A stretch of DNA of 64,000 bases from Parapedobacter tibetensis. Lineage in GTDB: Bacteria > Bacteroidota > Bacteroidia > Sphingobacteriales > Sphingobacteriaceae. Shown piece after piece: positions 19,285 through 27,162 of this stretch (position 1 is its first letter; the number at the start of each line of letters is the position of its first letter). Where the stretch lies: positions 62,514 to 126,513 of the forward strand of contig NZ_JAMXBE010000006.1 of the NCBI RefSeq assembly GCF_024704835.1, written 5' to 3'. The position numbers and the translations under genes were made by a program. The notes under the pieces were generated by a model that was not told the origin of the DNA, ran no database searches, and was given only the letters and a program-made list of their open reading frames with translations.

Positions 19285-20484
19285 ATGTCAATCAGAAAAT
19301 GGTTAGTCGCCCTTGGCCCGGGCATCGTTACAGCGGCTATCGTATTTGGCCCCAGTAAAATTACTATTACGTCCAAGATGGGGGCGATGTATGGGTATGA
19401 TTTGTTGTGGGTGGTGGTGGTCGCCATCTTTTTCATGATCGTTTTTACAAACATTGCTTCCCGTATTGGCGTGGCTACCAGACAATCACTGCTCAGTACC
19501 ATACGGGAAAAGTATGGCAAATGGGTCTCAGGGTTGATCGGCATCGGCATTTTTATGGTAGCAGCTTCATTTCAGGCCGGCAATTCAGTTGGCATTGGAA
19601 TTTCCATTGCTGAAGCAAGAGGCACCTCATCCGTTCCGTGGATCATCCTGTTTAACGTAATAGGTATTGCCCTGTTGTTTTTCCGTGATTTCTACAAAAT
19701 ACTAGAACGGCTAATGATAACCATAGTGGGGCTGATGTTGTTTGCGTTCCTTACTACAATGTTCTTGGCCCTGCCAGACATTAGTGGTATTTTGGCCGGT
19801 TTTGTCCCAACCGCACCGACAGGTTCGATTGGTTTGGTGATCGCATTTTTTGCGTCCTGCTTTTCCATTGTAGGAGCATTTTACCAAACTTACCTGGTGC
19901 AGGAACGGAAAAAGATCAGCCCGGGGCTGAATCTGGATAACAACAAAGGTGTGACCGGCATGATCATCTTGGGGTTGATGAGTGCCGTGGTGATGATCTG
20001 CGCGGCGGCCGTGCTACACCAGCAACAGATACCGGTCAACAAGGCGTCGGATATGGCAAAAGCGCTGGAGCCCCTGTTTGGCAGTTATGCCTCGCAGTTA
20101 TTTCTGATTGGACTGTTTGGAGCTTCTTTTTCATCGCTGATCGGTAACGCTACCATCGGCGGTTCCCTCTTGTCGGATGGGTTTGGATATGGCAGCCGGC
20201 TGGATTCCAAAGTAGTGAAATGGCTGATCGCTTTTGTGATGGTCACTGGTAGCGTGATTGCCATCGGTTTTGAAAAACCACCGCTGGAGATGATCGTATT
20301 CGCCCAAAGCGTGACCATCTTCCTGGTCCCTTTTATTGGTGTGGCCATGTATGCAATATCCTGTAACAAAACCTTGATGGGCAACTACGTGAGCCCACCG
20401 TTTATCCGCATAGTCGGTTTTGTGGGTCTGCTGATCCTGATTATGCTCGCCGTTTACAATTTCAATGAACTATTTTTAACATAA
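19285..20484 (+). CDS. Nramp-family-like membrane transporter without DPGN motif
   Basis: A 399-residue integral membrane protein starting at MSIRKWLVALGPG; longer frames upstream lack any membrane or family signal. The first helix, GPGIVTAAIVFGPSK, followed by GAMYGYDLLWVVVVAIFFM, aligns with TM1-TM2 of Nramp divalent-metal transporters (GPGF..DPGN..GA.YGY.LLW). The metal-binding DPGN is replaced by GPSK at residues 22-25. In the sixth helix region (ASCFSIVGAFYQ), the MPHN-type Met is also not evident. Ten or eleven membrane helices are visible. True Mn/Fe transport is therefore doubtful. The gene starts a four-gene cassette, 3 bp before the SDR gene, so it may move Mg or the organic acid used by the cassette. 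The substrate is unknown. Confidence 0.85.
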   Translation: MSIRKWLVALGPGIVTAAIVFGPSKITITSKMGAMYGYDLLWVVVVAIFFMIVFTNIASRIGVATRQSLLSTIREKYGKWVSGLIGIGIFMVAASFQAGNSVGIGISIAEARGTSSVPWIILFNVIGIALLFFRDFYKILERLMITIVGLMLFAFLTTMFLALPDISGILAGFVPTAPTGSIGLVIAFFASCFSIVGAFYQTYLVQERKKISPGLNLDNNKGVTGMIILGLMSAVVMICAAAVLHQQQIPVNKASDMAKALEPLFGSYASQLFLIGLFGASFSSLIGNATIGGSLLSDGFGYGSRLDSKVVKWLIAFVMVTGSVIAIGFEKPPLEMIVFAQSVTIFLVPFIGVAMYAISCNKTLMGNYVSPPFIRIVGFVGLLILIMLAVYNFNELFLT

Positions 20485-20487
20485 TAC

Positions 20488-21507
20488 ATGATGGATGATT
20501 TAACATTATTGGAGCAGGAAATACTAAAACCCTCACCGGTGCTGGTGGATGACATCAGCCGCATCCAGGGAGATATATTATTATTAGGCGTGGGGGGTAA
20601 AATGGGTCCTGCCATGGCCCGTGTAGCACGACAGGCAGCTGATATAGCCGGCAGTAGCCAGCGTATTATTGGTGTCTCGCGCTTCTCTGACGGGGATGCC
20701 CGCACGGCACTTGAAGCGGCGGGTGTGGAAACGATCGCAGCTGATCTGCTGAACGAAGCTGACCTTGCTGCACTGCCGGATGCCCCCAATGTGATCTACC
20801 TGGCAGGCCATAAATTTGGTACTACCGGGAAGGAGCCGTTTACGTGGGCCATGAACGCCTACCTGCCAGGCAGGGTGGCGGAAAAATATAGAAATTCTAA
20901 TATCATAGCCTTTTCCTCTGGCAATGTGCTCCCCTTCGTACCGGTAACATCCGGCGGCGTATCCGAGGAAACCAACCCTGATCCCATTGGCGAATACGCC
21001 CAATCTTGCTTGGGCAGGGAACGGATATTTGAATATTTTTCGCAGAAGAATAATACTCCCATGCTCATTTACCGGCTGAACTATGCCGTGGACTTCCGGT
21101 ATGGGGTAATGGTAGAAATCGCGAAATCGGTGCTCAGCGGTGAACCGATTGACCTGCGGACAGAAAACGTGAACGTGATCTGGCAGGGCGATGCTAATGA
21201 AATAGCGATCCGCTCGTTGCTCCATTGTGCATCGCCTGCAAAAATATTGAATGTAACGGGTCCGGAAACTGTTTCCATACGCTGGTTGGCCCAGCAATAT
21301 GGCCTGCGTTTTCAAAAAGAACCATTATTTATCCATGAAGAACAGCCTACTGCATTGTTGAGTAATGCATCCGAAGCCCACAAGCTCTTCGGGTATCCAA
21401 GGGTCACACTGAAGGAGATGATTGATATGACGGCATCCTGGTTACTCCAAGGAGGTAAATTGATTAACAAACCCACTCATTTTCAAGAGCGAGGCGGAAA
21501 ATTCTAA
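20488..21507 (+). CDS. NAD(P)-dependent SDR-type epimerase/dehydrogenase
   Basis: A 339-residue extended SDR enzyme. The Rossmann motif GVGGKMG is at residues 34-40, after a longer N-terminal tail than usual. NVIYLAGHK and FSSGNVLPFVP match the NAG and Ser strands of the family. The catalytic YxxxK is changed: YAQSC with Tyr170 and Cys174 in place of Lys. Loss of that Lys normally weakens or changes catalysis, so either another residue substitutes or the reaction is different. It lies 3 bp after the Nramp-like gene and 4 bp before the aldolase gene, a tight operon. A sugar or sugar-acid oxidation step feeding the dehydratase and aldolase is a plausible role, by context only. Confidence 0.85.
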   Translation: MMDDLTLLEQEILKPSPVLVDDISRIQGDILLLGVGGKMGPAMARVARQAADIAGSSQRIIGVSRFSDGDARTALEAAGVETIAADLLNEADLAALPDAPNVIYLAGHKFGTTGKEPFTWAMNAYLPGRVAEKYRNSNIIAFSSGNVLPFVPVTSGGVSEETNPDPIGEYAQSCLGRERIFEYFSQKNNTPMLIYRLNYAVDFRYGVMVEIAKSVLSGEPIDLRTENVNVIWQGDANEIAIRSLLHCASPAKILNVTGPETVSIRWLAQQYGLRFQKEPLFIHEEQPTALLSNASEAHKLFGYPRVTLKEMIDMTASWLLQGGKLINKPTHFQERGGKF

Positions 21508-21511
21508 GCAT

Positions 21512-22579
21512 ATGAAGACGATTACATTAGCGCAGCACAAACATGACCTGCTTCACAAAGGAATGGTTATCCCGGCACATCCGCTGGCTTTGGATGCCCA
21601 ACGGCACTTGGATGAAGATAGGCAGCGGATGCTGACCCGTTATTATATCGCTGCGGGAGCAGGCGGGGTAGCGGTGGGTGTACACAGTACCCAATTTGCC
21701 ATACGCAATCCAGGAATTGGCCTGTTCGAACGGGTATTGCGGCTGGCAGCAGAGGAGGTAGACCGATCTGAGGCGGCCGGTCATTTCCTGAAAATCGCTG
21801 GAATATGCGGCGATTTGGAGCAAGCAGTCGGAGAGGCACAAACCGCCTATCAGTTGGGATATGATATGGGGTTGCTGAGCATGGGCGGATTACAGGGGTG
21901 GGACGAAACACAACTATTGGAACGCACGGCAGCTGTCGCCCAGCATATACCCGTCTTTGGTTTCTATTTGCAACCCAGCGTAGGGGGCAGGGTGTTCAGC
22001 TATGATTTCTGGACAAAATTTATCGAAATCCCCAATGTGTTGGCGATTAAAGTAGCCGCTTTCAATAGATACCAAACACTCGATGTGATGCGGGCGGCCT
22101 GTTTTGCAAAAAAAGACATTGCATTGTACACGGGTAATGACGATAATATCGTCGCAGATTTACTGACAGATTATACGTTTGAGGTGGAAGGCCGTCCGGT
22201 GCGGAAACATTTCGTTGGGGGGCTGTTGGGACATTGGGGGGTATGGACACATTGTGCGGTGTCGCTACTGGAGCAGATAAAATACTGTCGGGCTTCAGGT
22301 TTCCGTGAAATGGATCGGTTACTGCAACTGGGCGTGCAGGTTACCGATATGAATGCAGCGATTTTCGATCCAGCCCACGATTTTCAGGGCTGTATTCCGG
22401 GTATCCATGAAATACTTCGGAGACAGGGATTACTTCAGGGGGTGTGGTGTCTCGATCCGGGGGAAAAACTGTCGCCAGGGCAGGATACGGAGATCAGTAG
22501 GGTTTGTGGAAATTATCCAAATCTTGTCGACGATGATTTTGTCGTTGATTTTTTTGGAAATCAGTATAGCAGTAGTTGA
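21512..22579 (+). CDS. DapA/NAL-family (dihydrodipicolinate synthase-like) aldolase
   Basis: A 355-residue class I aldolase of the DHDPS/N-acetylneuraminate lyase superfamily. The Schiff-base Lys is in LAIKVAAF at residue 180 and the catalytic Tyr in FYLQPS at residue 152, both at family spacing. The pyruvate-carboxylate motif GTTGE is not present; the equivalent stretch reads GGVAVGVHSTQF. The chain is about 50 residues longer than usual (300). So the lyase chemistry is likely but the ligand may not be pyruvate. It lies between the SDR and the enolase-superfamily dehydratase, whose expected product, a 2-keto-3-deoxy acid, would be its substrate. The downstream gene overlaps or follows within 23 bp. 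Confidence 0.85.
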   Translation: MKTITLAQHKHDLLHKGMVIPAHPLALDAQRHLDEDRQRMLTRYYIAAGAGGVAVGVHSTQFAIRNPGIGLFERVLRLAAEEVDRSEAAGHFLKIAGICGDLEQAVGEAQTAYQLGYDMGLLSMGGLQGWDETQLLERTAAVAQHIPVFGFYLQPSVGGRVFSYDFWTKFIEIPNVLAIKVAAFNRYQTLDVMRAACFAKKDIALYTGNDDNIVADLLTDYTFEVEGRPVRKHFVGGLLGHWGVWTHCAVSLLEQIKYCRASGFREMDRLLQLGVQVTDMNAAIFDPAHDFQGCIPGIHEILRRQGLLQGVWCLDPGEKLSPGQDTEISRVCGNYPNLVDDDFVVDFFGNQYSSS

Positions 22580-22602
22580 CCATACGAAAAATACAGCAGA
22601 AT

Positions 22603-23913
22603 ATGATACAAATCGCAAACACAGATTCCGCATTTGAAAGCGAACCTTTACGGATACCCTTCGGCTTCAAAGGTGCATATTTGACCACATTGTGGCAGGT
22701 CATATGCCGATTGGTCTCACCCACGGGCGATCAGGGCATCGGTCTGGCCACCCAAAGCGCATTGTATGCCGATGCCGAATTATTTGCACAACATGGGGAG
22801 GAGCAGAGCAATGCCTGGATGTATGCGCTCGTTGAAAAATCACTACAGCATTTGGGCAATACCCGTTTTGAACATCCCGTTGACATGATGGAGAAATTGC
22901 TGCCCCTAGCCATGCAAGAGGCTGTTAAACTTACGGGAAAACGAGACTTACATACCAACTTCAGTTACAATGCGTTGGTTAGCATAGACTATGCGGCCTG
23001 GCAGCTGTACGCAAAAGCGATCGGGCATCTAAATTTTTTTGAGATGATTCCCCAGGCGTATAAGGCTCCGTTTAGTTATCGGAATTCGAAGATTGGGATC
23101 ATGTTTCAGATATCCTACGATATGCCGCTGGAAGCGATAGAAGCTGCAGTGGATGAAGGATATTTTATTTTCAAAATCAAAACGGGGCATCCCGGCAATC
23201 AAGCGGAAATGTTGGAAAAGGATATGGCCCGGCTTACCCAAATCCACGAAATATTGAAAGAACGATATACTCCACATACCCCGGACGGTTTTATCCGATA
23301 TACCATGGACGCAAATGGACGTTATGAAAGGAAGGACACGTTGCTTCGGTACCTCGACCATGCCCGGCAGATTGGCGCACAAGCCCGGATATTGTTTTAC
23401 GAAGAGCCTTTTTCGATGGCCGATTCGCAAACCGTGGATGATATTGATATGGCCATTGCAGGTGATGAACGGATATTCGACGAACAAAGCGCCTTGGAAA
23501 GTATACAGCTTGGTTATAACGTGATCGTGCTGAAGAGTGTGGCCAAAACGCTCAGCACAACATTGAAGATTGCAAAAATTGCCTATGATCATGGTATCCC
23601 CTGCGTTTGTTCAGACTTAACGGTAAATCCCATCTTAGTTGAATGGCAGAAGAACCTGATCGCCCGTTTAGCCCCATTCCCAGCAATCAATATGGCAATG
23701 ATTGAAACCAATGGGGATAGTAACTACACACATTGGTTGCAAATGCTCACCTATCATCCATGCCATGAGGCACCATGGACGGTCCGCCATAAAGGCGCAT
23801 TTTATTTGGATGATACGTATTATGCATGCAGTGGGGGTATCTTCAAACCCTATCCACACTATGAGCGCCAACTTGGAGGGTTCGACACGATTGGGGCCAT
23901 TATAGATGAGTAA
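22603..23913 (+). CDS. Enolase-superfamily (mandelate racemase-like) sugar-acid dehydratase
   Basis: A 436-residue enolase-superfamily member. I chose the ATG at 22603; the TTG at 22576 overlaps the stop of the aldolase gene and adds only nine residues. The catalytic KxK is in IFKIKTG (Lys191, Lys193), and the metal ligands are in MDANG (Asp236), FYEEPF (Glu267/Glu268) and AGDER (Asp288/Glu289). The N-terminal capping domain has the usual length. Members dehydrate or racemise sugar acids. As the last gene of the cassette, dehydration to a 2-keto-3-deoxy acid for the DapA-like protein is the likely step. The substrate acid cannot be named. Confidence 0.88.
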   Translation: MIQIANTDSAFESEPLRIPFGFKGAYLTTLWQVICRLVSPTGDQGIGLATQSALYADAELFAQHGEEQSNAWMYALVEKSLQHLGNTRFEHPVDMMEKLLPLAMQEAVKLTGKRDLHTNFSYNALVSIDYAAWQLYAKAIGHLNFFEMIPQAYKAPFSYRNSKIGIMFQISYDMPLEAIEAAVDEGYFIFKIKTGHPGNQAEMLEKDMARLTQIHEILKERYTPHTPDGFIRYTMDANGRYERKDTLLRYLDHARQIGAQARILFYEEPFSMADSQTVDDIDMAIAGDERIFDEQSALESIQLGYNVIVLKSVAKTLSTTLKIAKIAYDHGIPCVCSDLTVNPILVEWQKNLIARLAPFPAINMAMIETNGDSNYTHWLQMLTYHPCHEAPWTVRHKGAFYLDDTYYACSGGIFKPYPHYERQLGGFDTIGAIIDE

Positions 23914-24082
23914 CGTATTGAAACGTATGCCTCACGTTGGAGTAACTTGTAACCCGCACGATGAGCGGCACGCCAGCATTCATAGCCAGCAAAAGCCATT
24001 GTCAAAAAGCCAATTTTTGGAGGCTGAATAAGAAAAATAAATTAAAATAATATTTCAGAATATAAAATAGTTTACATATTTT

Positions 24083-24096
24083 CGTGTACGTACACG
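24083..24096. promoter_or_regulatory. Palindromic operator, copy 1 (LacI-type)
   Basis: CGTGTACGTACACG is a perfect 14-bp palindrome with a central CG, the form typical of LacI-family operators. It begins inside TATTTTCG, which is one base from the TAnnTTTG -7 box, so a bound repressor would cover the transcription start. The same palindrome and the following leader recur at 27073-27086 before the intact oxidoreductase gene. No regulator gene of that family lies in the window. Confidence 0.6.
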
Positions 24097-24156
24097 TAAA
24101 CGAAAGTTGAGGAAATTTTCAATAGGACGGCAGGTGTGCAACATTATAACCGGATC

Positions 24157-24623
24157 ATGAAAGAATCACCAAACTCAAGAAGAGATTTTATCAAAAAGAC
24201 CGCTATCGGTGCCGCAGCGCTTTCTTTTGGTGGTGTACTCTCTGGTTTCAGCGCAAAGAGTTATGCCATATCCTGGGCGCCAATGAACGCGTCAGGGTAG
24301 CCATGATGGAGGTTAATGCACGTGGACTGGCATTGGCAACTAATTTTTCGAGCCAAGATAATTGCGAAGTGGCTTATGTTTGCGATGTGGACAGTCGGGC
24401 GACCGACAAACCCCAGTTGGAACTTATAGAAAAGGGAAGTGGTAAGGTCAAGATTCGCCTGAGCTGTAAGACTGAAGGGACCTCAATTGCTTATCGGACG
24501 GATAGCATGGCTACTTGGTCCCTATATATCGAACCTTTTGAAATACCTACTGATACCCAAATCCATGCAAGGGCCATTAGGTTGGGTTTTAAAGAAAGTC
24601 AGGAATTGGTATATCCACGCTAA
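24157..24623 (+). pseudogene. Broken gene: Gfo/Idh/MocA N-terminus joined to a sulfatase-like C-terminal domain
   Basis: Starts MKESPNSRRDFIKKTAIGAA, a Tat signal very like the intact oxidoreductase at 27163. One base is missing after AKSYA (GCCATATCC here, GCCAATATCC in the intact copy), so the frame ends at a TAG at 24298-24300. In the next frame the match continues: VNARGLALATNFSSQDNC and YVCDVDSRAT. At ATDKPQ the similarity to the oxidoreductase stops. The rest, LELIEKGSGKVKIRLSC then TEGTSIAYRTDS and ATWSLYIEPFEIPTDTQI, looks like the CHB_HEX_C_1-type domain found at the end of many Bacteroidota sulfatases. So two unrelated genes have been joined by a deletion, and the product was then frame-shifted. 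No function is expected. Confidence 0.82.
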
Positions 24624-24674
24624 GAACAATGCCGATAGTATGGATATGCCAGCAACAGATGTTAAGGTAAAGAA

Positions 24675-27014
24675 ATGAACAGAAAACTACTCTTGGTGCT
24701 ACTGTTATTCGGTGTTATTTCAACCGCTTTGTTGGCACAAACTGCGCTTGAAAGACAAAAGGAGTACCTGAATGACATCCTGCAGATTAATATTAAACAA
24801 CGGTTTAAGGAAAATACAAGAAGGGTAACTTTCCAAGACAGTACTTGGGAAGACTGGTTATTACGTACGGGAGAATTACCTCCAGATTTTGCACAAATGC
24901 CATCTATACCAATGCTTCCAGCGCCCTTAACAATTATTCGTGATGGCAAAGAGCACCCCATAACTACATTAGGAGAATGGGAAAAAAAGCGTGAATGGAT
25001 CAAAAAGGAGTACCAACATTGGATTGCGGGAAGTACGCCCCCCGCTCCGGAAGATATGAAGGTAGAAGTGCTTGCTGATGAAATAGAAGGAAAGACCCGT
25101 ATACAGTTAATCAAATTAAGGTTCGGTCCCCAATACAAGGCCAGCATGACATTGGAGTTGATGATACCAATAGGTAATGGCCCGTTTCCGGTATATATGA
25201 CCCAATGGACGCATCGGGGCTGGGCACAATTGGCAGTGAGAAGAGGATACATCGGTTGTGTATATGCTGCTGCCGACGCAAAAGACGATACAGAAGCCTA
25301 TCAAGCATTATACCCGCATGATGATTTCAGCATGCTGATGCGTAGAGCTTGGGGCGCTTCGCGAGTTGTTGATTATTTATTAACCCGCAAAGAAGTTAAT
25401 GACAAACAGATCGCCATCACCGGGCACTCCCGAAATGGGAAGCAATCATTATGGGCAGCAGCGTTTGATGAACGAATCGCAGCCGTTATTGCTAGTAGCT
25501 CGGGTACTGGAGGTGATGCACCTTGGCGGTACGGAGACCCCCAATATGCCAGTGAAACATTGGATTATGTAACCGCATTGAATGGCCATTGGTTTCACCC
25601 ACGTTTGCGGTTCTTTTTCGGCAGGGAAGACAAATTGCCGATAGATCAGAATTTATTAGGGGCATTAATCGCTCCAAGGGCATTATTATATCATTACTCC
25701 ATCGTGGAAAAAGGGTTGAATTCCTGGGCGAATGAACAATGTTACTATTCGGTAAAAAGGGTTTATGATTTTATGGATGTTCCTGACAATATCGGTGTAT
25801 TGACCCGCATGGGTGAACATGCTGTCGCTGCCAGGGATGTCGAAAAGTCGATAGATTTCCTAGATATCCATTTTAAAAGAAGAAAGCTTACCTGGCAAAA
25901 CAATCTATACTTTACATACAATTATGATGCGTGGGAGCAAGAACACCTATCAGATGAAATCGCTGCCGACACAATTTCTCCGATAACCTTGAAAGAAAGG
26001 TATCAGCATCTATCGGCTTTCCGTACCGATAGGGAGAAAATCATTGAAAACTTGAGGTGGTTATTAGGAAATGAACCTCCGGGGGTCAAAGCAAACAAAC
26101 CCAGCGAAGCAATTGAAGCGAGGCATGATTGGATTAACAAGATTATAAGTGAACCGAAGGTTCGCGGAGCCAAAGCAATACATCTCGGGCCGTACGATGC
26201 TATAGGGGATCATATAAGTGGCATATTGTATTGTCCTGTGGACCAATCCGGCAATATTAAATATCGTGAAAACGGAAAGATACCCGCGGTGATTTACCTG
26301 CACCAATATGCATATTCTACGGGGTATGCCAAGGGTTACCACAAAGAAAGAAGCAATGGCAATGGTTTGCTATTTGAAAAGATGATTGAAAATGGTTTTG
26401 CCGTGCTCGCCATTGATATGTTAGGTTTTGGTACCCGGATTGAAGAAGGTACCAATTTTTATGCGCGGTTTCCACAATGGTCTAAAATGGGGAAAATGAT
26501 CGCGGATGTAACGGGCTGTTTGGATGCATTGGAAATGATTGAATACGTAGATAACAAACAGATTTATTTATTGGGGAATACGATTGGAGGCAGTGTTGCA
26601 TTGATGACGGCTGCTTTGGATGATCGGGTGGCTGGCGTTGCGGTAGTCGCCGCTTTTTCCCCGTGGAGAACATCAGATGAACAGTATCCAAGTTTAAAAA
26701 CGTATGCTCACTTACATGGTTTTATTCCCCGTTTGGGTTTATTTGCCGAACGTCCAAAACAAGTACCTGTTGATTTTGATGAGATTATTGCAGCGATAGC
26801 CCCAAAACCAGTGATGATTATTGCACCTCAGCTCGACCGTTATATGGCAGAGCGCGAAGTAAGGCGAGTCTTGGATAATGCAAAGGGTGTTTATCGTTTA
26901 TACGGGGCAGAAGATGAATTACTTGTGGAATACCCGCGCGAAATTAACAGGATGACAAGTCAGATGAATCACCAAGTCGGTCATTTCTTCTCGAAACTTT
27001 ACAATAAAAACTGA
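24675..27014 (+). CDS. Two-domain alpha/beta hydrolase, N-terminal half CE15 glucuronoyl-esterase-like
   Basis: A 779-residue exported protein (signal LLLVLLLFGVISTALLAQ). The N-terminal hydrolase (about 90-410) carries GHSRNGK at residues 250-256, matching the GCSRxGK nucleophile motif of CE15 glucuronoyl esterases (Ser252), followed by SSSGTGG and a His in MGEHAVAARD. The C-terminal half (about 520-775) is a second alpha/beta hydrolase: VIYLHQYAYSTGY, AVLAIDMLGFG, then LLGNTIGGS, where Thr636 stands at the nucleophile position instead of Ser. So the second domain is probably weak or inactive. CE15 enzymes cleave esters of uronic acids, which suits a uronic-acid glycan locus. It lies 51 bp after the broken gene and looks more AT-rich than region 1. 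Confidence 0.82.
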   Translation: MNRKLLLVLLLFGVISTALLAQTALERQKEYLNDILQINIKQRFKENTRRVTFQDSTWEDWLLRTGELPPDFAQMPSIPMLPAPLTIIRDGKEHPITTLGEWEKKREWIKKEYQHWIAGSTPPAPEDMKVEVLADEIEGKTRIQLIKLRFGPQYKASMTLELMIPIGNGPFPVYMTQWTHRGWAQLAVRRGYIGCVYAAADAKDDTEAYQALYPHDDFSMLMRRAWGASRVVDYLLTRKEVNDKQIAITGHSRNGKQSLWAAAFDERIAAVIASSSGTGGDAPWRYGDPQYASETLDYVTALNGHWFHPRLRFFFGREDKLPIDQNLLGALIAPRALLYHYSIVEKGLNSWANEQCYYSVKRVYDFMDVPDNIGVLTRMGEHAVAARDVEKSIDFLDIHFKRRKLTWQNNLYFTYNYDAWEQEHLSDEIAADTISPITLKERYQHLSAFRTDREKIIENLRWLLGNEPPGVKANKPSEAIEARHDWINKIISEPKVRGAKAIHLGPYDAIGDHISGILYCPVDQSGNIKYRENGKIPAVIYLHQYAYSTGYAKGYHKERSNGNGLLFEKMIENGFAVLAIDMLGFGTRIEEGTNFYARFPQWSKMGKMIADVTGCLDALEMIEYVDNKQIYLLGNTIGGSVALMTAALDDRVAGVAVVAAFSPWRTSDEQYPSLKTYAHLHGFIPRLGLFAERPKQVPVDFDEIIAAIAPKPVMIIAPQLDRYMAEREVRRVLDNAKGVYRLYGAEDELLVEYPREINRMTSQMNHQVGHFFSKLYNKN

Positions 27015-27070
27015 CCTGACCGCATAAGAAAATAAAATAAAATATGGCAATTAAAAATAAATCATTTACC

Positions 27071-27088
27071 TTCGTGTACGTACACGAA
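27071..27088. promoter_or_regulatory. Palindromic operator, copy 2 (LacI-type)
   Basis: TTCGTGTACGTACACGAA is a perfect 18-bp palindrome, the extended form of the site at 24083. It overlaps TACCTTCG (27067-27074), a near match to the -7 box, in the same register as copy 1. It lies 74 bp before the Gfo/Idh/MocA start and would control that gene, the permease, nagA and nagB. A GlcNAc-responsive LacI-type repressor encoded elsewhere is the simplest reading. Confidence 0.65.
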
Positions 27089-27162
27089 ACACTTTAAGAG
27101 GCAATTTTCAATTGATGGGAAGAAAATAAGGCTTCAATATTATTATAAAACAATAACTAATC

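Noticed and set aside
20584-21315. A 243-codon minus-strand frame opposite the SDR gene
   Set aside because: Shadow of a conserved gene. Its composition follows the complementary codons and no motif is seen.
24303-24623. A plus-strand frame of 106 codons that could be taken as a real small gene
   Set aside because: It is the frameshifted second part of the broken oxidoreductase/sulfatase fusion. It has no start signals of its own.
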